DNA from: Streptomyces roseirectus
GTDB lineage: Bacteria > Actinomycetota > Actinomycetes > Streptomycetales > Streptomycetaceae
Direction of reading: 5' to 3'
DNA: 64,000 bases
Assembly (NCBI RefSeq): GCF_014489635.1
Contig: NZ_CP060828.1
Span: forward strand, 9,846,001 to 9,910,000
In this document: positions 45,325-55,632 of the stretch, in pieces
Layout of the letters: each line of letters starts with the position of its first letter
Numbering within the stretch: the stretch's first letter is position 1
Translations under genes and position numbers: made by a program
The notes under the pieces: model-generated
Told to the model about the DNA's origin: nothing
What the model saw: the letters and a program-made list of their open reading frames with translations, nothing else
The model's database searches: none

Positions 45325-46203
45325 ATGCGCGCAGTACGGATCGACCAGCACGGCGGCCCCGAAGTCCTCACCGTCCGTGAGATCCCCGACCCCGTCCCCG
45401 CCCCCGGCGAAGTCCTGATCAGGGCGGCCGCCAGCAGCCTCAACCCGGTCGACTGGAAGACCCGCGCCCGCGACGTCGGCCCCGACCTCCCCGCCACCCT
45501 CGGCTGGGACCTCTCCGGCACGGTCGTCACCGCGAACGACGCCCCCTTCCACCCCGGCGACCAGGTCATCGCCATGTCCGCCCAGATCGCCACCGGCCGC
45601 GGCACCTGGTCCGAACTCGTCGCCCTCCCCGCCCACCTGATCACCCACGCCCCCACCACCATCCCCCTCACCGACGCCGCCGCCCTCCCGCTCGCCGGCG
45701 TCACCGCCGTCCAGGCCCTCGACAAGACCGGCGTCACCCGCGACTCCCGCCTCCTGGTCATCGGCGCGACCGGAGCCGTGGGCGGCATCGCCGTCCAGCT
45801 CGCCCGCCACACCGGCGCCACGATCGACGCCCTGGTCTCCCGCCCCGCCCACATCGCCGAGGCCCGCGAACTCGGCGCCACCCACGCGACCCACACCCTC
45901 ACCGACCTGTGCCCCGCCACCTACGACGCCGTCCTCGACACCGTCGGCCTGGACGCCGGCCACCTCCTCACCCCCGGCGGACGCTACGTCTCCATCGCCG
46001 ACGAACCCCTCCCCGACGTCCCCGGCGCCCTCAAGAGCTACGTCCAGGAGAACGCCGCCCACCTCGCCCACCTCACCACCCTCATCGACAAGAACGAACT
46101 CCACCTCCGCATCGCCACCCGCCACCCCCTCGACGAAATCCGCACCGCCCACGAGAAGTTCGAGGCCGGGGGAGTACTGGGCAAAATCCTCCTCACCTTC
46201 TGA
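45325..46203 (+). CDS. NADP-dependent quinone-oxidoreductase-like alcohol dehydrogenase
   Basis: A 292-residue zinc-independent medium-chain dehydrogenase. GroES-like N-terminus (GGPEVLTVREIPDPVPAPGEVLIR, SSLNPVDWK), nucleotide-binding Rossmann motif IGATGAVGGIAVQLA and the C-terminal GKILLTF ending. It is slightly shorter than the usual 305-325. It reduces quinones or enals with NADPH. GAGGAG seven bases upstream sets ATG 45325. It lies downstream of a MerR-type promoter and divergent from the MerR gene, so it is probably induced by electrophiles or redox stress. Confidence 0.92.
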   Translation: MRAVRIDQHGGPEVLTVREIPDPVPAPGEVLIRAAASSLNPVDWKTRARDVGPDLPATLGWDLSGTVVTANDAPFHPGDQVIAMSAQIATGRGTWSELVALPAHLITHAPTTIPLTDAAALPLAGVTAVQALDKTGVTRDSRLLVIGATGAVGGIAVQLARHTGATIDALVSRPAHIAEARELGATHATHTLTDLCPATYDAVLDTVGLDAGHLLTPGGRYVSIADEPLPDVPGALKSYVQENAAHLAHLTTLIDKNELHLRIATRHPLDEIRTAHEKFEAGGVLGKILLTF

Positions 46204-46253
46204 CCCCGCACCCCTGAGGCCGCCTCCAGCCCCGTCGGCGCGCTAAAAGGCAC

Positions 46254-46565
46254 ATGCCCCGAACGCGCCTGTTACCCGCCCTCGCCGGCTGCTCGGCACC
46301 CCCGGCCGACCCAACCCCCACCGGAGACTTCGGCGCGCTCGCCCAAGCGGTCGTCGAACGCCGCACACCTGACGGCGAACAGACCGGAGCCCCACACCAC
46401 CGCCACCACCACGACCACCGTCGACTCGGTGAGCGGAGACGGCGACACCGTGACCGTCCTGCTCACCGAGGACACCACCCTCACCCACGAACAAGCCGAC
46501 GTCACCACCGAGTTCCAGACCCACCACCGCTTCGTCCAGACCAACCCCTCAGGAACCCCCTTCCC
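46254..46565 (+). pseudogene. Frameshifted remnant of a small exported protein
   Basis: ATG 46254 begins a signal-like sequence ending in a lipobox-like LAGC (RLLPALAGCSAPP) and runs about 35 plausible residues to VVERRTP. A coherent continuation (VSGDGDTVTVLLTEDTTLT, then ADVTTEFQTHHRFVQ) is found in a different frame from about 46420, so at least one frameshift separates them. No stop or end resembling a gene follows before the convergent TioE regulator. Codon 7 is TTA. Best read as a decayed lipoprotein gene. Confidence 0.4.
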
Positions 46566-47271
46566 GCACCCGCACATACCCCTCCAACTCCGCCGCCCCA
46601 CCCAGCAACGCCCGCCCCCGCACCGTGAGCCTTGCCCGCCACTCACCCAGCACGGCCTGCAACGGCTCCACCCCGCCCGCCTCCCGCACCCGCGACACCA
46701 CCGGTGCGATCCGCTCCAGCAGATAACCCCCGCGCCGGAGCTGACGCACCAGCAGCGCATCGCGCACCGCCACCTCGCCGTACACGCGATACCCCGTCAC
46801 CGGATCCCGCTCCGGCCGCACCAGCCCGGCCCGCTCCCACTTCCGCAACGTCGCCGCCCGCACCCCGAGCCGCGCCGCCAGCACCCCGACGAACACCCCG
46901 CCCGGCTCGGACAACGGCACCGGCGTGAGATCACGCACCGCGCCCTCCACCGCCTCCAGCGTCCGCCGGTCCTCCAGCAACTGCGCATGACTCCCGTCGA
47001 CGAGCCGCAACGCCCCCTCGACGTCCCCCGAGTTCACCGCCCGCATGATCGCCGCCGCCGTGGCGTGACCGTGCCCCGGCACCAGCGCGAGAAACGCCCC
47101 GAGCGCCCGCGCGTGCACCGGCGTGTAGACGCGGTACCCACTCGCCGTCCGCTCGGCGACCGGCAGGATCCCGTCCCGCTCGTAATTGCGCACCGCCTGA
47201 GCCGACAACCCGTGCGCCCGCGCCAGATCGACAGGCCGAAGCCGCACACCGCTTTGAAGGTCACGCCCCAT
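46549..47271 (-). CDS. TioE-type regulator with two MerR DNA-binding domains
   Basis: A 240-residue regulator carrying two MerR-like HTH modules: residues about 11-50 (VDLARAHGLSAQAVRNYERDGILP, GYRVYT) and about 126-170 (LAARLGVRAATLRKWERAGLV, GYRVYG). This duplication defines the TioE family. One polypeptide could contact both halves of an operator. It is divergent from the erythromycin-esterase-like gene, and a 20-bp palindrome (47308-47327) lies between them, so control of that gene and of itself is likely. Confidence 0.9.
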   Translation of the reverse strand: MGRDLQSGVRLRPVDLARAHGLSAQAVRNYERDGILPVAERTASGYRVYTPVHARALGAFLALVPGHGHATAAAIMRAVNSGDVEGALRLVDGSHAQLLEDRRTLEAVEGAVRDLTPVPLSEPGGVFVGVLAARLGVRAATLRKWERAGLVRPERDPVTGYRVYGEVAVRDALLVRQLRRGGYLLERIAPVVSRVREAGGVEPLQAVLGEWRARLTVRGRALLGGAAELEGYVRVREGGS

Positions 47272-47307
47272 ATCCCCACCACCTCAAGTCCAAAGCCTAA
47301 ACCGGAA

Positions 47308-47327
47308 GTTCAACGATACCGTTGAAC
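47308..47327. promoter_or_regulatory. Probable operator between TioE and the erythromycin-esterase gene
   Basis: A 20-bp palindrome GTTCAACGATACCGTTGAAC with only two symmetry mismatches. It contains TACCGT (47317-47322), a -10-like hexamer seven bases before the ATG at 47330, suggesting a leaderless transcript of the esterase gene directly covered by the regulator. Confidence 0.65.
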
Positions 47328-47329
47328 CC

Positions 47330-48490
47330 ATGCCCACCCAGCCCGAGCACACCCTCGACGCCGCAGCCCTCCTCGCCCTCCTCCCCACCCGCCCGAGAAT
47401 CCTCGCCCTCGGCGAACCCGTCCACGGCGAGGAAACCCTCCTCGAACTCCGCAACGACGTCTTCCGCCAGCTCGTGGAAGACCACGGCTACCGCACCATC
47501 GCCCTGGAGAGCGACTGCCTGCGCGCCCTCCTCGTCGACGACCACATCACCACCGGCACCGGCACCCTCGACGACGTCATGACCCACGGCTTCAGCCACG
47601 ACCACGGCACCTCCCCGGCCAACCGCGCCCTCGTCCGCTGGATGCGCGCCCACAACGAGACCCGCCCCGCCACCGACCACGTCCACTTCGCCGGCCTGGA
47701 CGCCCCCTGGGAGATCACCCACGCCGAAAGCCCCCGCGCCCCCCTCACCGCACTCCACACCCACCTCGCCGGCCTGACCGACCTCCCCTGCACCGCCGAA
47801 ACCCTCGACGACCTCCTGGGCCCCGACGACGAGTGGACCGACCCGGCGGCGATGACCGACCCCACCCGCTCCAAAGGCCGCTCACCCGAAGCCCGGCACC
47901 TACGCCTCCTCACCGACGACCTGACCACCCTCCTCGCCCAACACCCCCACTCCGCCCGCCCCCACCTCCACGCCCGCACCGCCACCGCCCTCCTGCGCTA
48001 CCACCACTGGATGGCCGACCCCACCCCCGCCCGCATGACCCGCCTCTGCGCCCTGCGCGACGCCACCATGGCCGACAACCTCCACACCCTCGCCACCCAG
48101 GCCCCCGTCCTCGTCCACGCCCACAACTCCCACCTCCAACGCGACAAAAGCACCATGCGGATGTGGCAGGGCCCCGTCGAATGGTGGAGCGCCGGCGCCC
48201 TCACCACCACCTCCTACGCCTTCATCGCCACAGCCATCGGCACCCTCCCCCACCGAGGCATCACCACCCCACCCCCGGACACCCTGGAAGGCACCCTCTA
48301 CACCACCCCCCACCCCCACCACTTCCTCACCCCCGCCCACCTCCCCACCACCCTCACCCCCCGAACCTCCCCCTGGTTCGGCTACGCCCCCCTCGCCCCG
48401 TCCCACCTCCCCGGCATCGACGCCCTCCTGTACGTGAAAGACGTCCACCAGAAACAGCACCCCACCCCTCTAGGACACAACCTGACCTAG
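47330..48490 (+). CDS. Erythromycin-esterase-family protein
   Basis: A 386-residue member of the erythromycin esterase-like family, with the catalytic-type His in LALGEPVHGEE (residue 32) and the Glu in TIALESD (residue about 61), plus LVHAHNSHL later. Family members include true macrolide lactone esterases and many proteins of unknown substrate. No ribosome binding site precedes ATG 47330; together with a -10 hexamer seven bases upstream this suggests leaderless translation. Regulation by the divergent TioE-type protein is likely. Resistance to a macrolide is possible but unproven. Confidence 0.88.
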   Translation: MPTQPEHTLDAAALLALLPTRPRILALGEPVHGEETLLELRNDVFRQLVEDHGYRTIALESDCLRALLVDDHITTGTGTLDDVMTHGFSHDHGTSPANRALVRWMRAHNETRPATDHVHFAGLDAPWEITHAESPRAPLTALHTHLAGLTDLPCTAETLDDLLGPDDEWTDPAAMTDPTRSKGRSPEARHLRLLTDDLTTLLAQHPHSARPHLHARTATALLRYHHWMADPTPARMTRLCALRDATMADNLHTLATQAPVLVHAHNSHLQRDKSTMRMWQGPVEWWSAGALTTTSYAFIATAIGTLPHRGITTPPPDTLEGTLYTTPHPHHFLTPAHLPTTLTPRTSPWFGYAPLAPSHLPGIDALLYVKDVHQKQHPTPLGHNLT

Positions 48491-48543
48491 AAGCCCCCTA
48501 CCGTCACTCCCGAAGCCCACCGAACCCACCCCCGGGAGTCCCC

Positions 48544-48954
48544 ATGCTGCGCGGCGTCACCACAGTCCGCTTCCACACCCCCGACCTCGAAGCCGCCAAG
48601 CACTGGTACACCGAACTCCTCGGCACACCCCCCTACTTCGACCGCCCCGGCTACGCCGAGTTCCGCATCGGCGACTACGAACACGAACTCGGCCTCCTGG
48701 ACACCGCGTTCACCGCGACCCTCGGCGCCCACACCCACACCCCCGCCTCCGGCACGGTCACCTACTGGCACGTCGACGACGTCACCTCCGCCCTCGACCG
48801 CCTCCTGGCCCTCGGCGCCACCCTCCACGAACCCCTCCGCGAGTTCGGCGAAGGCTTCACCGGCGCCGCCGTCGTCGACCCCTTCGGCAACCTCCTCGGC
48901 ATCATGAACAACCGCCACTACACGGACATCCTCACCTCACGCCGGCAGCCGTGA
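48544..48954 (+). CDS. VOC/glyoxalase-family protein
   Basis: A 136-residue vicinal-oxygen-chelate protein with two beta-alpha-beta-beta-beta modules: VRFHTPDLEAAKHWYTELLG at the start and the second module with WHVDDVTSALDRLLALGA and VVDPFGNLLGIM. It could be a lyase, dioxygenase or drug-binding protein. ATG 48544 is preceded by GGGAG. It starts 53 bp after the erythromycin-esterase-like gene and may be cotranscribed. Function not predictable. Confidence 0.85.
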   Translation: MLRGVTTVRFHTPDLEAAKHWYTELLGTPPYFDRPGYAEFRIGDYEHELGLLDTAFTATLGAHTHTPASGTVTYWHVDDVTSALDRLLALGATLHEPLREFGEGFTGAAVVDPFGNLLGIMNNRHYTDILTSRRQP

Positions 48955-49167
48955 CATCACGTCCCTCGGTAACGAGGGATTGGCGGCGGCCGCCCGCACC
49001 ACCGCCTCGTCCCCGTCCTGAACCAACCCCACCAGCACCTCCACCGGCAGAGCCGGATGCGCCGCCGCGACCACCCGCGCCCGCACATCCCCCAGACACG
49101 CGACCAGAGCCGCCCCGCGCGCATCCGCCCGCCCCGCCACCACCCGCACCCCGAAGATGAGATCCAC
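48937..49167 (-). pseudogene. Short leucine-rich-variant (LRV) repeat fragment
   Basis: A minus-strand frame whose last 60 residues read as LRV/HEAT-like repeats (VRARVVAAAHPALPVEVL and VVRAAAANPSLPRDVMSRL). A GTG at 49167 would give 76 residues, but there is no convincing start, and the region overlaps the ribosome-binding region of the following plus-strand gene. It is probably the surviving C-terminus of a longer LRV protein, although a tiny intact gene is possible. Confidence 0.4.
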
Positions 49168-49195
49168 ACACGGACAACCACCCGAAGGAAGACCC

Positions 49196-49888
49196 ATGAA
49201 ACTCCACACCCACACCTGGGGAACCGGCCCCCGAACCGCCGCCCTCATCCACGGCATCATGTCCGACCACCGCACCTGGCACCGAGTGGGCCCCGCCCTC
49301 GCCGCCCAGGGCTACCAGGTCACCGCCGTCGACCTCCGAGGCCACGGCGCAAGCCCCCGAGGCGACTACAGCGCCGAAGCCTGGGCCGACGACCTCGTCG
49401 ACACCCTCCCACCCACCCTCGACCTGGCCATAGGCCACTCCCTCGGCGGCATGGCCCTCGCCCTCGCCGCAGCCCGCCTCACCCCCGCGAAAGCCGTCTA
49501 CGCGGACCCCGCCTGGCCCCTCCACCAGGCGAAGAACGTGGACGCCGCCGTCTTCACCAGCCTCAAACAGGCGACCCGGGACGACATCGCCACCCTCAAC
49601 CCCCGCTGGTCCGAGGACGACATACGCACCGAACTCGCCACCCTCGCCGCCTGGGACCCCGCATCCGCCCACGCCGTCTTCGGCACCCACGCCATCGACC
49701 ACACCCCCACCCACCCCACGGTCCCCTCCCTGGTCCTCACCGCCGACCCGAGCCCCCTCATCCCACCCGCACTCGCCACCCGCCTCAAAGAACAGGGCTT
49801 CGACGTCAGACCCGTCCCCGGCGCCGGCCACACCCTCCACCGCGACGACTTCGACGCCTTCATGGACGCCCTCCACGGCTGGATCTGA
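49196..49888 (+). CDS. Alpha/beta hydrolase
   Basis: A 230-residue hydrolase: LIHGIMSDHRTWHRVGP oxyanion region, VDLRGHGASPRGDY, nucleophile elbow GHSLGG (S82), acid near VLTADPSP and base in PGAGHTLHRDD. Typical of the cytoplasmic esterase/lactonase group. GAAGGA seven bases before ATG 49196 sets the start. It stands alone between an LRV fragment and the mut operon. Confidence 0.88.
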   Translation: MKLHTHTWGTGPRTAALIHGIMSDHRTWHRVGPALAAQGYQVTAVDLRGHGASPRGDYSAEAWADDLVDTLPPTLDLAIGHSLGGMALALAAARLTPAKAVYADPAWPLHQAKNVDAAVFTSLKQATRDDIATLNPRWSEDDIRTELATLAAWDPASAHAVFGTHAIDHTPTHPTVPSLVLTADPSPLIPPALATRLKEQGFDVRPVPGAGHTLHRDDFDAFMDALHGWI

Positions 49889-49989
49889 CACCTGAACAGA
49901 CAACGAGATCACGATCACAGTTCAACCGAGGGAAAGATCACAGCCAGGCCCTCTGCTGCCCCATCCCGCCCGTGACCTAGCATCCGAGC

Positions 49990-51780
49990 ATGACGGTCCT
50001 GCCTGACGACGGGCTAGAACTTGCCGGCGAATTCCCCGACGTGCCCCATGAGCAGTGGCAGCGCCTGGTGGCGGATGTCCTGCGCAAGACGGGCAAGGAC
50101 GTCGAGGGAGACGCCGCCGAGGACGCCCTGTCCACCGCGCTGGAGGACGGGTTGCGCACCCGCCCCCTCTACACCGCGCGCGACACAGCCCCCGCGCCCG
50201 GCCTGCCCGGCTTCGCCCCCTACACCAGAGGCTCCCGCGCCGAGGGCAACACCAACGGCGGCTGGGACGTACGGCAGTGCCACACCGTCCCCGACAAGGA
50301 CGCGGTCCTCACCGACCTGGAGAACGGCGTCACGTCCCTGTGGCTGTCGGGCATCCCGGTGGCGGACCTCGCCGCGACCCTGGACGGCGTGTACCTGGAC
50401 CTGGCCCCGGTCATCCTGGACGCGGGCGCGGAAACAGCCCCCGCCGCCCGGGAGTTGCTGCACCTGTACGACGCCCGGGGCGTGGCGAAGAACGCCGTCC
50501 GCGGCAACCTGGGCGCCGACCCCCTGGCCCACGAGGCCCGCACCGGCGCGAGCGCCGACATCCCGGCAGCGTCCCTGGCCCGCCTGTGCGCCGAGGAGTA
50601 CCCGGGCCTGCGCGCGCTGACGGTGGACGCCCTTCCCTACCACGAGGCGGGCGGCTCGGCGGCACAAGAACTCGGCACCTCCCTCGCCACAGCCGTCGCC
50701 TACCTGCGCGACCTCACCGAAGCGGGCCTCAGCGCCGAACAGGCCGCCGCCCAACTGGAGTTCCGCTACGCCGCCACCGCCGACCAGTTCCTGACGATGG
50801 CGAAACTGCGCGCGGCACGGCGCCTGTGGTCGCGAGTCACGGAAGTGTGCGGCGCATCCGGCGCGGGCGGCCAGGTCCAGCACGCGGTGACGTCATCGGT
50901 GATGATGACCCGCCGTGACCCATGGGTGAACATGCTGCGGACGACAGTAGCAGCACTGGCCGCCGGCACAGCCGGCGCCGACGCCGTGACGGTCCTCCCC
51001 TTCGACCACGCCCTGGGCCTGCCGGACGCCTTCTCACGCCGCATCGCCCGCAACACCTCCACGGTATTGATCGAGGAGTCGTACCTGGCCCGTGTGGTCG
51101 ACCCTGCGGGCGGCTCCTGGTACGTGGAGCGCCTGACGGACGAACTCGCCCACGCCGCCTGGGAGTTCTTCCAGGGAATCGAGCGGGACGGCGGCATGGC
51201 GACGGCGCTGCGCTCGGGCCGCCTCGCCGACGACCTGGCCGCGACGTGGGAGGCCCGTTCGAAGAGACTCGCGCACCGCCGCGAACCGGTCACCGGCGTG
51301 AGCGAGTTCCCCCACCTCACGGAGAAGCCCGTCACCCGCACCCCGGCCCCCGCACCCCTGTCGGGCGGCCTGCCGCGCGTACGGCGGGACGAAGCGTTCG
51401 AGGCACTGCGGGCCCGTTCGGATGCCCACCTCGCGGAGACGGGTTCCCGCCCCCGGGTGTACCTCGCGGCGCTGGGCCCGGCGTCCGCGCACTCCGCGCG
51501 CCTCGTCTTCGCCGCGGGCCTGTTCGAGGCGGGCGGCATCGAGGTGGTGTCGGAGGGGTCGTTCCAGGAGAGCGGCACCACCGAGGCATGTCTGTGCTCC
51601 AGCGACGCCGTCTACGGGGAAAAGGCCGCGAGCACGGCGGAAGCCCTCAGGTCCGAGGGCGCCGCACATGTGTCCCTGGCCGGCCGGGGCGAGTACCCCG
51701 GCATCGATTCGTATGTCTTCGCGGGCTGTGACGCCGTGGGCGTGCTGTCCGCGGCCCTCGACCGTTTGGGAGTGTCGTGA
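49990..51780 (+). CDS. mutA: Methylmalonyl-CoA mutase small subunit
   Basis: A 596-residue MutA, the non-catalytic partner of MutB in the heterodimeric adenosylcobalamin-dependent mutase that interconverts methylmalonyl-CoA and succinyl-CoA. It has the family opening ([29 protein letters not shown]), the TIM-barrel region ([14 protein letters not shown]) and a degenerate B12 domain without the DxHxxG motif. The stop overlaps the mutB start, so the subunits are translationally coupled. The 100-bp region upstream holds the operon promoter. Confidence 0.95.
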   Translation: MTVLPDDGLELAGEFPDVPHEQWQRLVADVLRKTGKDVEGDAAEDALSTALEDGLRTRPLYTARDTAPAPGLPGFAPYTRGSRAEGNTNGGWDVRQCHTVPDKDAVLTDLENGVTSLWLSGIPVADLAATLDGVYLDLAPVILDAGAETAPAARELLHLYDARGVAKNAVRGNLGADPLAHEARTGASADIPAASLARLCAEEYPGLRALTVDALPYHEAGGSAAQELGTSLATAVAYLRDLTEAGLSAEQAAAQLEFRYAATADQFLTMAKLRAARRLWSRVTEVCGASGAGGQVQHAVTSSVMMTRRDPWVNMLRTTVAALAAGTAGADAVTVLPFDHALGLPDAFSRRIARNTSTVLIEESYLARVVDPAGGSWYVERLTDELAHAAWEFFQGIERDGGMATALRSGRLADDLAATWEARSKRLAHRREPVTGVSEFPHLTEKPVTRTPAPAPLSGGLPRVRRDEAFEALRARSDAHLAETGSRPRVYLAALGPASAHSARLVFAAGLFEAGGIEVVSEGSFQESGTTEACLCSSDAVYGEKAASTAEALRSEGAAHVSLAGRGEYPGIDSYVFAGCDAVGVLSAALDRLGVS

Positions 51781-53954
51781 TGGGGATCCCCGACTTCTCG
51801 GGCATCGGGCTGGGCGTGCCGGAGCCCGACGCGGCCCTGGCGGACTGGGAAGCGGCCGTGAAGAACGCCGCAGACGGCGCGGGCCGGCTGTGGGAGACCC
51901 CGGAGGGCATCCCGGTCAAACCGCTGTATACGGGCCGTGACCTGGAGGGCCTGGACTTCCTGGCGACATATCCGGGTGCGGCGCCGTTCCTGCGAGGCCC
52001 GTACCCGACGATGTACGTCAACCAGCCCTGGACGATCCGCCAGTACGCGGGTTTCTCGACGGCGGAGGAATCGAACGCGTTCTACCGCCGCAATCTCGCG
52101 GCGGGCCAGAAGGGCCTGTCGGTCGCGTTCGACCTGCCGACGCACCGGGGGTACGACAGCGACCACCCGCGCGTCACAGGCGACGTCGGCATGGCGGGCG
52201 TGGCGATCGACTCGATCGAGGACATGCGCCGGCTGTTCGAGGGCATTCCGCTGGACCGCATGACGGTGTCGATGACGATGAACGGTGCCGTGCTGCCGGT
52301 GCTGGCCCTCTACATCGTCGCGGCGGAGGAACAGGGCGTGCCGGCGGAGAAGCTGGCGGGGACCATCCAGAACGACATCCTCAAGGAGTTCATGGTCCGC
52401 AACACCTACATCTATCCGCCGGGCCCGTCGATGCGGATCATCTCCGACATCTTCGCGTTCACCTCGCAGCGGATGCCGCGCTACAACTCGATCTCGATCT
52501 CCGGCTACCACATCCAGGAGGCCGGTGCGACGGCCGATCTGGAGCTGGCCTACACCCTCGCGGACGGTGTCGAGTACATCCGCGCGGGCCGTGCGGCGGG
52601 CCTGGACGTGGACGCGTTCGCACCGCGCCTGTCGTTCTTCTGGGCGATCGGCATGAACTACTTCATGGAGATCGCGAAGCTGCGCGCGGCCCGCCTGCTG
52701 TGGGCGAAACTGGTGCGCGAGTTCGGTCCGAACAACCCCAAGTCGCTGTCCCTGCGGACCCATTCGCAGACGTCGGGCTGGTCACTGACCGCGCAGGACG
52801 TGTTCAACAACGTCACCCGTACCTGTGTGGAGGCGATGGCGGCGACACAGGGCCACACCCAGTCGCTGCACACCAACGCCCTGGACGAGGCGCTGGCACT
52901 GCCGACGGATTTCTCGGCCCGCATCGCGCGAAACACGCAGTTGCTGATCCAGCAGGAATCAGGCACGACCCGTGTCATCGATCCCTGGGGCGGCAGCGCC
53001 TACGTGGAACGCCTCACCCACGACCTGGCCCGGCGTGCCTGGCAGCACATCCAGGAGGTCGAGCGGGCGGGAGGCATGGCACGGGCCATCGACGCGGGCA
53101 TCCCGAAACTCCGCGTGGAGGAGGCCGCCGCGCGCGTCCAGGCGCGGATCGACTCGGGCCGCCAGCCGGTGATCGGGGTGAACAAGTACCGGGTGGGGTC
53201 GGACGAGGACATCGAGGTCCTGCGCGTGGACAACTCGTCCGTGCGCACCCGGCAGATCGACGGGCTGCGCCGCCTGCGCGCCGGACGCGACCAGCAGGCG
53301 TGCCAGGACGCGCTGGACGCGCTGACCCGCGGCGCGTCGGACGGGGGGAATCTCCTGGAACTGGCGGTCCGCGCGGCGCGTGCGCGGGCGACGGTGGGGG
53401 AGATCTCGGACGCTCTGGAGAAGGTGTTCGGGCGGTACGCGGGCCAGGTCCGTACGATCTCCGGTGTGTATCGCAACGAGGCGGGGGAGTCCGTGAACGT
53501 GGAGCGCACCCGCGCCCTGGTGGAGGCATTCGCGCAGGCCGAGGGCCGCCGTCCGCGGATCCTGGTGGCGAAGATGGGCCAGGACGGCCACGACCGGGGC
53601 CAGAAGGTCATCGCGACCGCGTTCGCCGACCTCGGTTTCGACGTCGACGTCGGCCCCCTGTTCCAGACCCCGGCCGAGGTCGCCCGCCAGGCCGTCGAGG
53701 CGGACGTCCACATCGTCGGCGTGTCCTCCCTCGCCGCCGGCCACCTCACCCTGGTGCCGGCGCTGCGGGAGGAACTGGCGGCGGAGGACCGCGGGGACAT
53801 CATGGTCGTCGTCGGCGGAGTGATCCCCCCGCAGGACGTCCCCGTCCTGCGGGAGATGGGCGCGGCGGCGGTGTTCCCGCCGGGCACGGTGATCCCCGAT
53901 GCGGCGCGCGATCTGGTGGAGCGTCTGGCGGCGGGCCTGGGGCACGAGCTGTGA
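51780..53954 (+). CDS. mutB: Methylmalonyl-CoA mutase large (catalytic) subunit
   Basis: A 724-residue catalytic subunit. N-terminal substrate-binding barrel ([16 protein letters not shown]), the conserved [15 protein letters not shown] segment and the C-terminal cobalamin domain with [12 protein letters not shown], whose His604 is the lower axial ligand. It funnels propionate, valine and odd-chain precursors and supplies methylmalonyl-CoA for polyketides. ATG 51780 overlaps the mutA stop; an upstream GTG at 51777 is also possible. It is coupled to meaB by a GTGA overlap at its end. The cobalt transporter at the window start may relate physiologically. Confidence 0.97.
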   Translation: MGIPDFSGIGLGVPEPDAALADWEAAVKNAADGAGRLWETPEGIPVKPLYTGRDLEGLDFLATYPGAAPFLRGPYPTMYVNQPWTIRQYAGFSTAEESNAFYRRNLAAGQKGLSVAFDLPTHRGYDSDHPRVTGDVGMAGVAIDSIEDMRRLFEGIPLDRMTVSMTMNGAVLPVLALYIVAAEEQGVPAEKLAGTIQNDILKEFMVRNTYIYPPGPSMRIISDIFAFTSQRMPRYNSISISGYHIQEAGATADLELAYTLADGVEYIRAGRAAGLDVDAFAPRLSFFWAIGMNYFMEIAKLRAARLLWAKLVREFGPNNPKSLSLRTHSQTSGWSLTAQDVFNNVTRTCVEAMAATQGHTQSLHTNALDEALALPTDFSARIARNTQLLIQQESGTTRVIDPWGGSAYVERLTHDLARRAWQHIQEVERAGGMARAIDAGIPKLRVEEAAARVQARIDSGRQPVIGVNKYRVGSDEDIEVLRVDNSSVRTRQIDGLRRLRAGRDQQACQDALDALTRGASDGGNLLELAVRAARARATVGEISDALEKVFGRYAGQVRTISGVYRNEAGESVNVERTRALVEAFAQAEGRRPRILVAKMGQDGHDRGQKVIATAFADLGFDVDVGPLFQTPAEVARQAVEADVHIVGVSSLAAGHLTLVPALREELAAEDRGDIMVVVGGVIPPQDVPVLREMGAAAVFPPGTVIPDAARDLVERLAAGLGHEL

Positions 53955-54937
53955 CGGACGTCGGCGCCTACGTCGAGGGCGTGCTGGCCGGGAAGCGGGG
54001 GGTGATCGCGCGTGCGGTGACGCTGGTGGAGTCGGCGAGTGCGCGTGATCGCGAGGCGGCACGGGAACTGGTGTCGGCGCTTCTTCCCCACAGTGGCCGC
54101 GCGCGCCGCATCGGCGTGAGCGGGGTCCCCGGTGTCGGGAAGTCGACGTTCATCGACGCGTTCGGCACGATGCTGACGGGTCTCGGCCACCGCGTCGCGG
54201 TCCTGGCGGTGGACCCCTCCTCCGCCCGCACCGGCGGGTCGGTCCTGGGCGACAAGACGCGCATGGGGCGGCTGGCGGTGGACCCGGCGGCGTTCGTGCG
54301 TCCGTCTCCGTCGTCGGGCCTGCTGGGCGGGGTGGCGCGGGCGACGCGCGAGTCGGTGGTGGTGATGGAGGCGGCCGGCTATGACGTGGTGCTGGTGGAG
54401 ACGGTGGGGGTGGGTCAGTCGGAGACGGTGGTCGCGGAGATGACGGACTCGTTCCTGCTGCTGTCCCTGGCCCGTACGGGTGATCAGCTACAGGGCATCA
54501 AGAAGGGGGTCCTGGAGCTGGCCGACGTGGTCGCGGTGAACAAGGCGGACGGCCCGCACGAGAGAGAGGCCCGCGCGGCGGCCCGCGAGCTGGCGGGGGC
54601 GCTGCGTCTGATGCACGGCCGCGACGCGGCCTGGACGCCACCGGTGCTGAGCTGCAGTGCCCTTGAGTCGCGGGGACTCGGCGAGGTGTGGGAGTCTCTG
54701 GAACGCCATCGCGGCCTGCTGGCCTCCACGGGCCGCCTGGCCGCTCGCCGCGAGGAGCAGCAGGTGGCGTGGATGTGGTCGGCGGTCCGTGACACCCTCC
54801 TGTCCCGGCTGCGGACCGATCCCGCGGTCCGTGCGCTGGCCCCGGCTCTGGAGGAGCAGGTCCGTGCGGGCGTCCTGCCCGCGGGCGCGGCGGCGGACCG
54901 CATCGCGGAGGCTTTCGGCAACCCACCGCCGACGTGA
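53951..54937 (+). CDS. meaB: MeaB/ArgK-type GTPase chaperone of methylmalonyl-CoA mutase
   Basis: A 328-residue G3E-type GTPase that loads and protects the cobalamin cofactor of MutAB. P-loop GVPGVGKST (58-66), switch region [30 protein letters not shown] and NKAD specificity motif. GTG 53951 overlaps the mutB stop, making the third gene of a coupled operon. No terminator hairpin is obvious downstream. Confidence 0.95.
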   Translation: MTDVGAYVEGVLAGKRGVIARAVTLVESASARDREAARELVSALLPHSGRARRIGVSGVPGVGKSTFIDAFGTMLTGLGHRVAVLAVDPSSARTGGSVLGDKTRMGRLAVDPAAFVRPSPSSGLLGGVARATRESVVVMEAAGYDVVLVETVGVGQSETVVAEMTDSFLLLSLARTGDQLQGIKKGVLELADVVAVNKADGPHEREARAAARELAGALRLMHGRDAAWTPPVLSCSALESRGLGEVWESLERHRGLLASTGRLAARREEQQVAWMWSAVRDTLLSRLRTDPAVRALAPALEEQVRAGVLPAGAAADRIAEAFGNPPPT

Positions 54938-55632
54938 CGCATGCCCGGCGTGCACGCTCCCCCGTGGTGCGGCAGCGACCAGGGAGGTGCCAGGCCGGCG
55001 TGCGCCGACGACGCGCCGACGCACGCCGTATCCGGCCCCTCCGGTGCCCGCCCGACTGACACCGCTCACGGCCGACCACCCGGAGTCGGACCGGTGCGCG
55101 CCGGGTCAGGAGGCGGTGCGCGGGCGGCGGTTCAACACGTTCCTGGCCGAGGCGCCGCGCGGTCGAAGATCGAGGAGAGGCGGGAGGGCCGACCGCCGGA
55201 TGTCCGTCCCGACTGCTCCGCACTGCTCCGCCTGCGGCGAAGGGAAGCTCACCGGCGGGCACAAGTCGTTCCGGCACGAGATCCTTCGCAGGATGCCGCT
55301 CAGCCAGAGCCCGGGCCTCTTCGCGACCGGCCGCACGGGCCATCGCCGTCGGCGACGTCGTACCGGTGCACTCCGAGGCGCTGGGCGGCGTGCGGCTGTC
55401 GGGGCGACCTGGGCACGCCCACTTCGGCAGCGCCCCTGAACCAGGTGCCTCGGCTGCGAGCGTTCACCGTCGATGACCTGTCCGGGACGGCGCCTGCGCC
55501 TGTCTCCTGCCCCGCCAAGTCCCGGAGGCGGGAGGTGTGGCTGTACGGCATTACCGAGAGGGCGTCGAACGGGAGGAACTGTTCGACGCCCTCGGCTTCT
55601 TGGGCCGGACGAAGCGCGGACAACGGCCGGGC
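54938..55632. other. 695-bp gap without a supported gene
   Basis: Between meaB and the SsgA-like gene no frame has convincing codon use, start or similarity. The one suggestive stretch is plus-strand 55201-55320, which reads as HCSACGEGKLTGGHKSF and onward (a CxxC pair), but it decays into Arg-rich out-of-frame sequence. No hairpin or palindrome of note was found. Confidence 0.4.
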
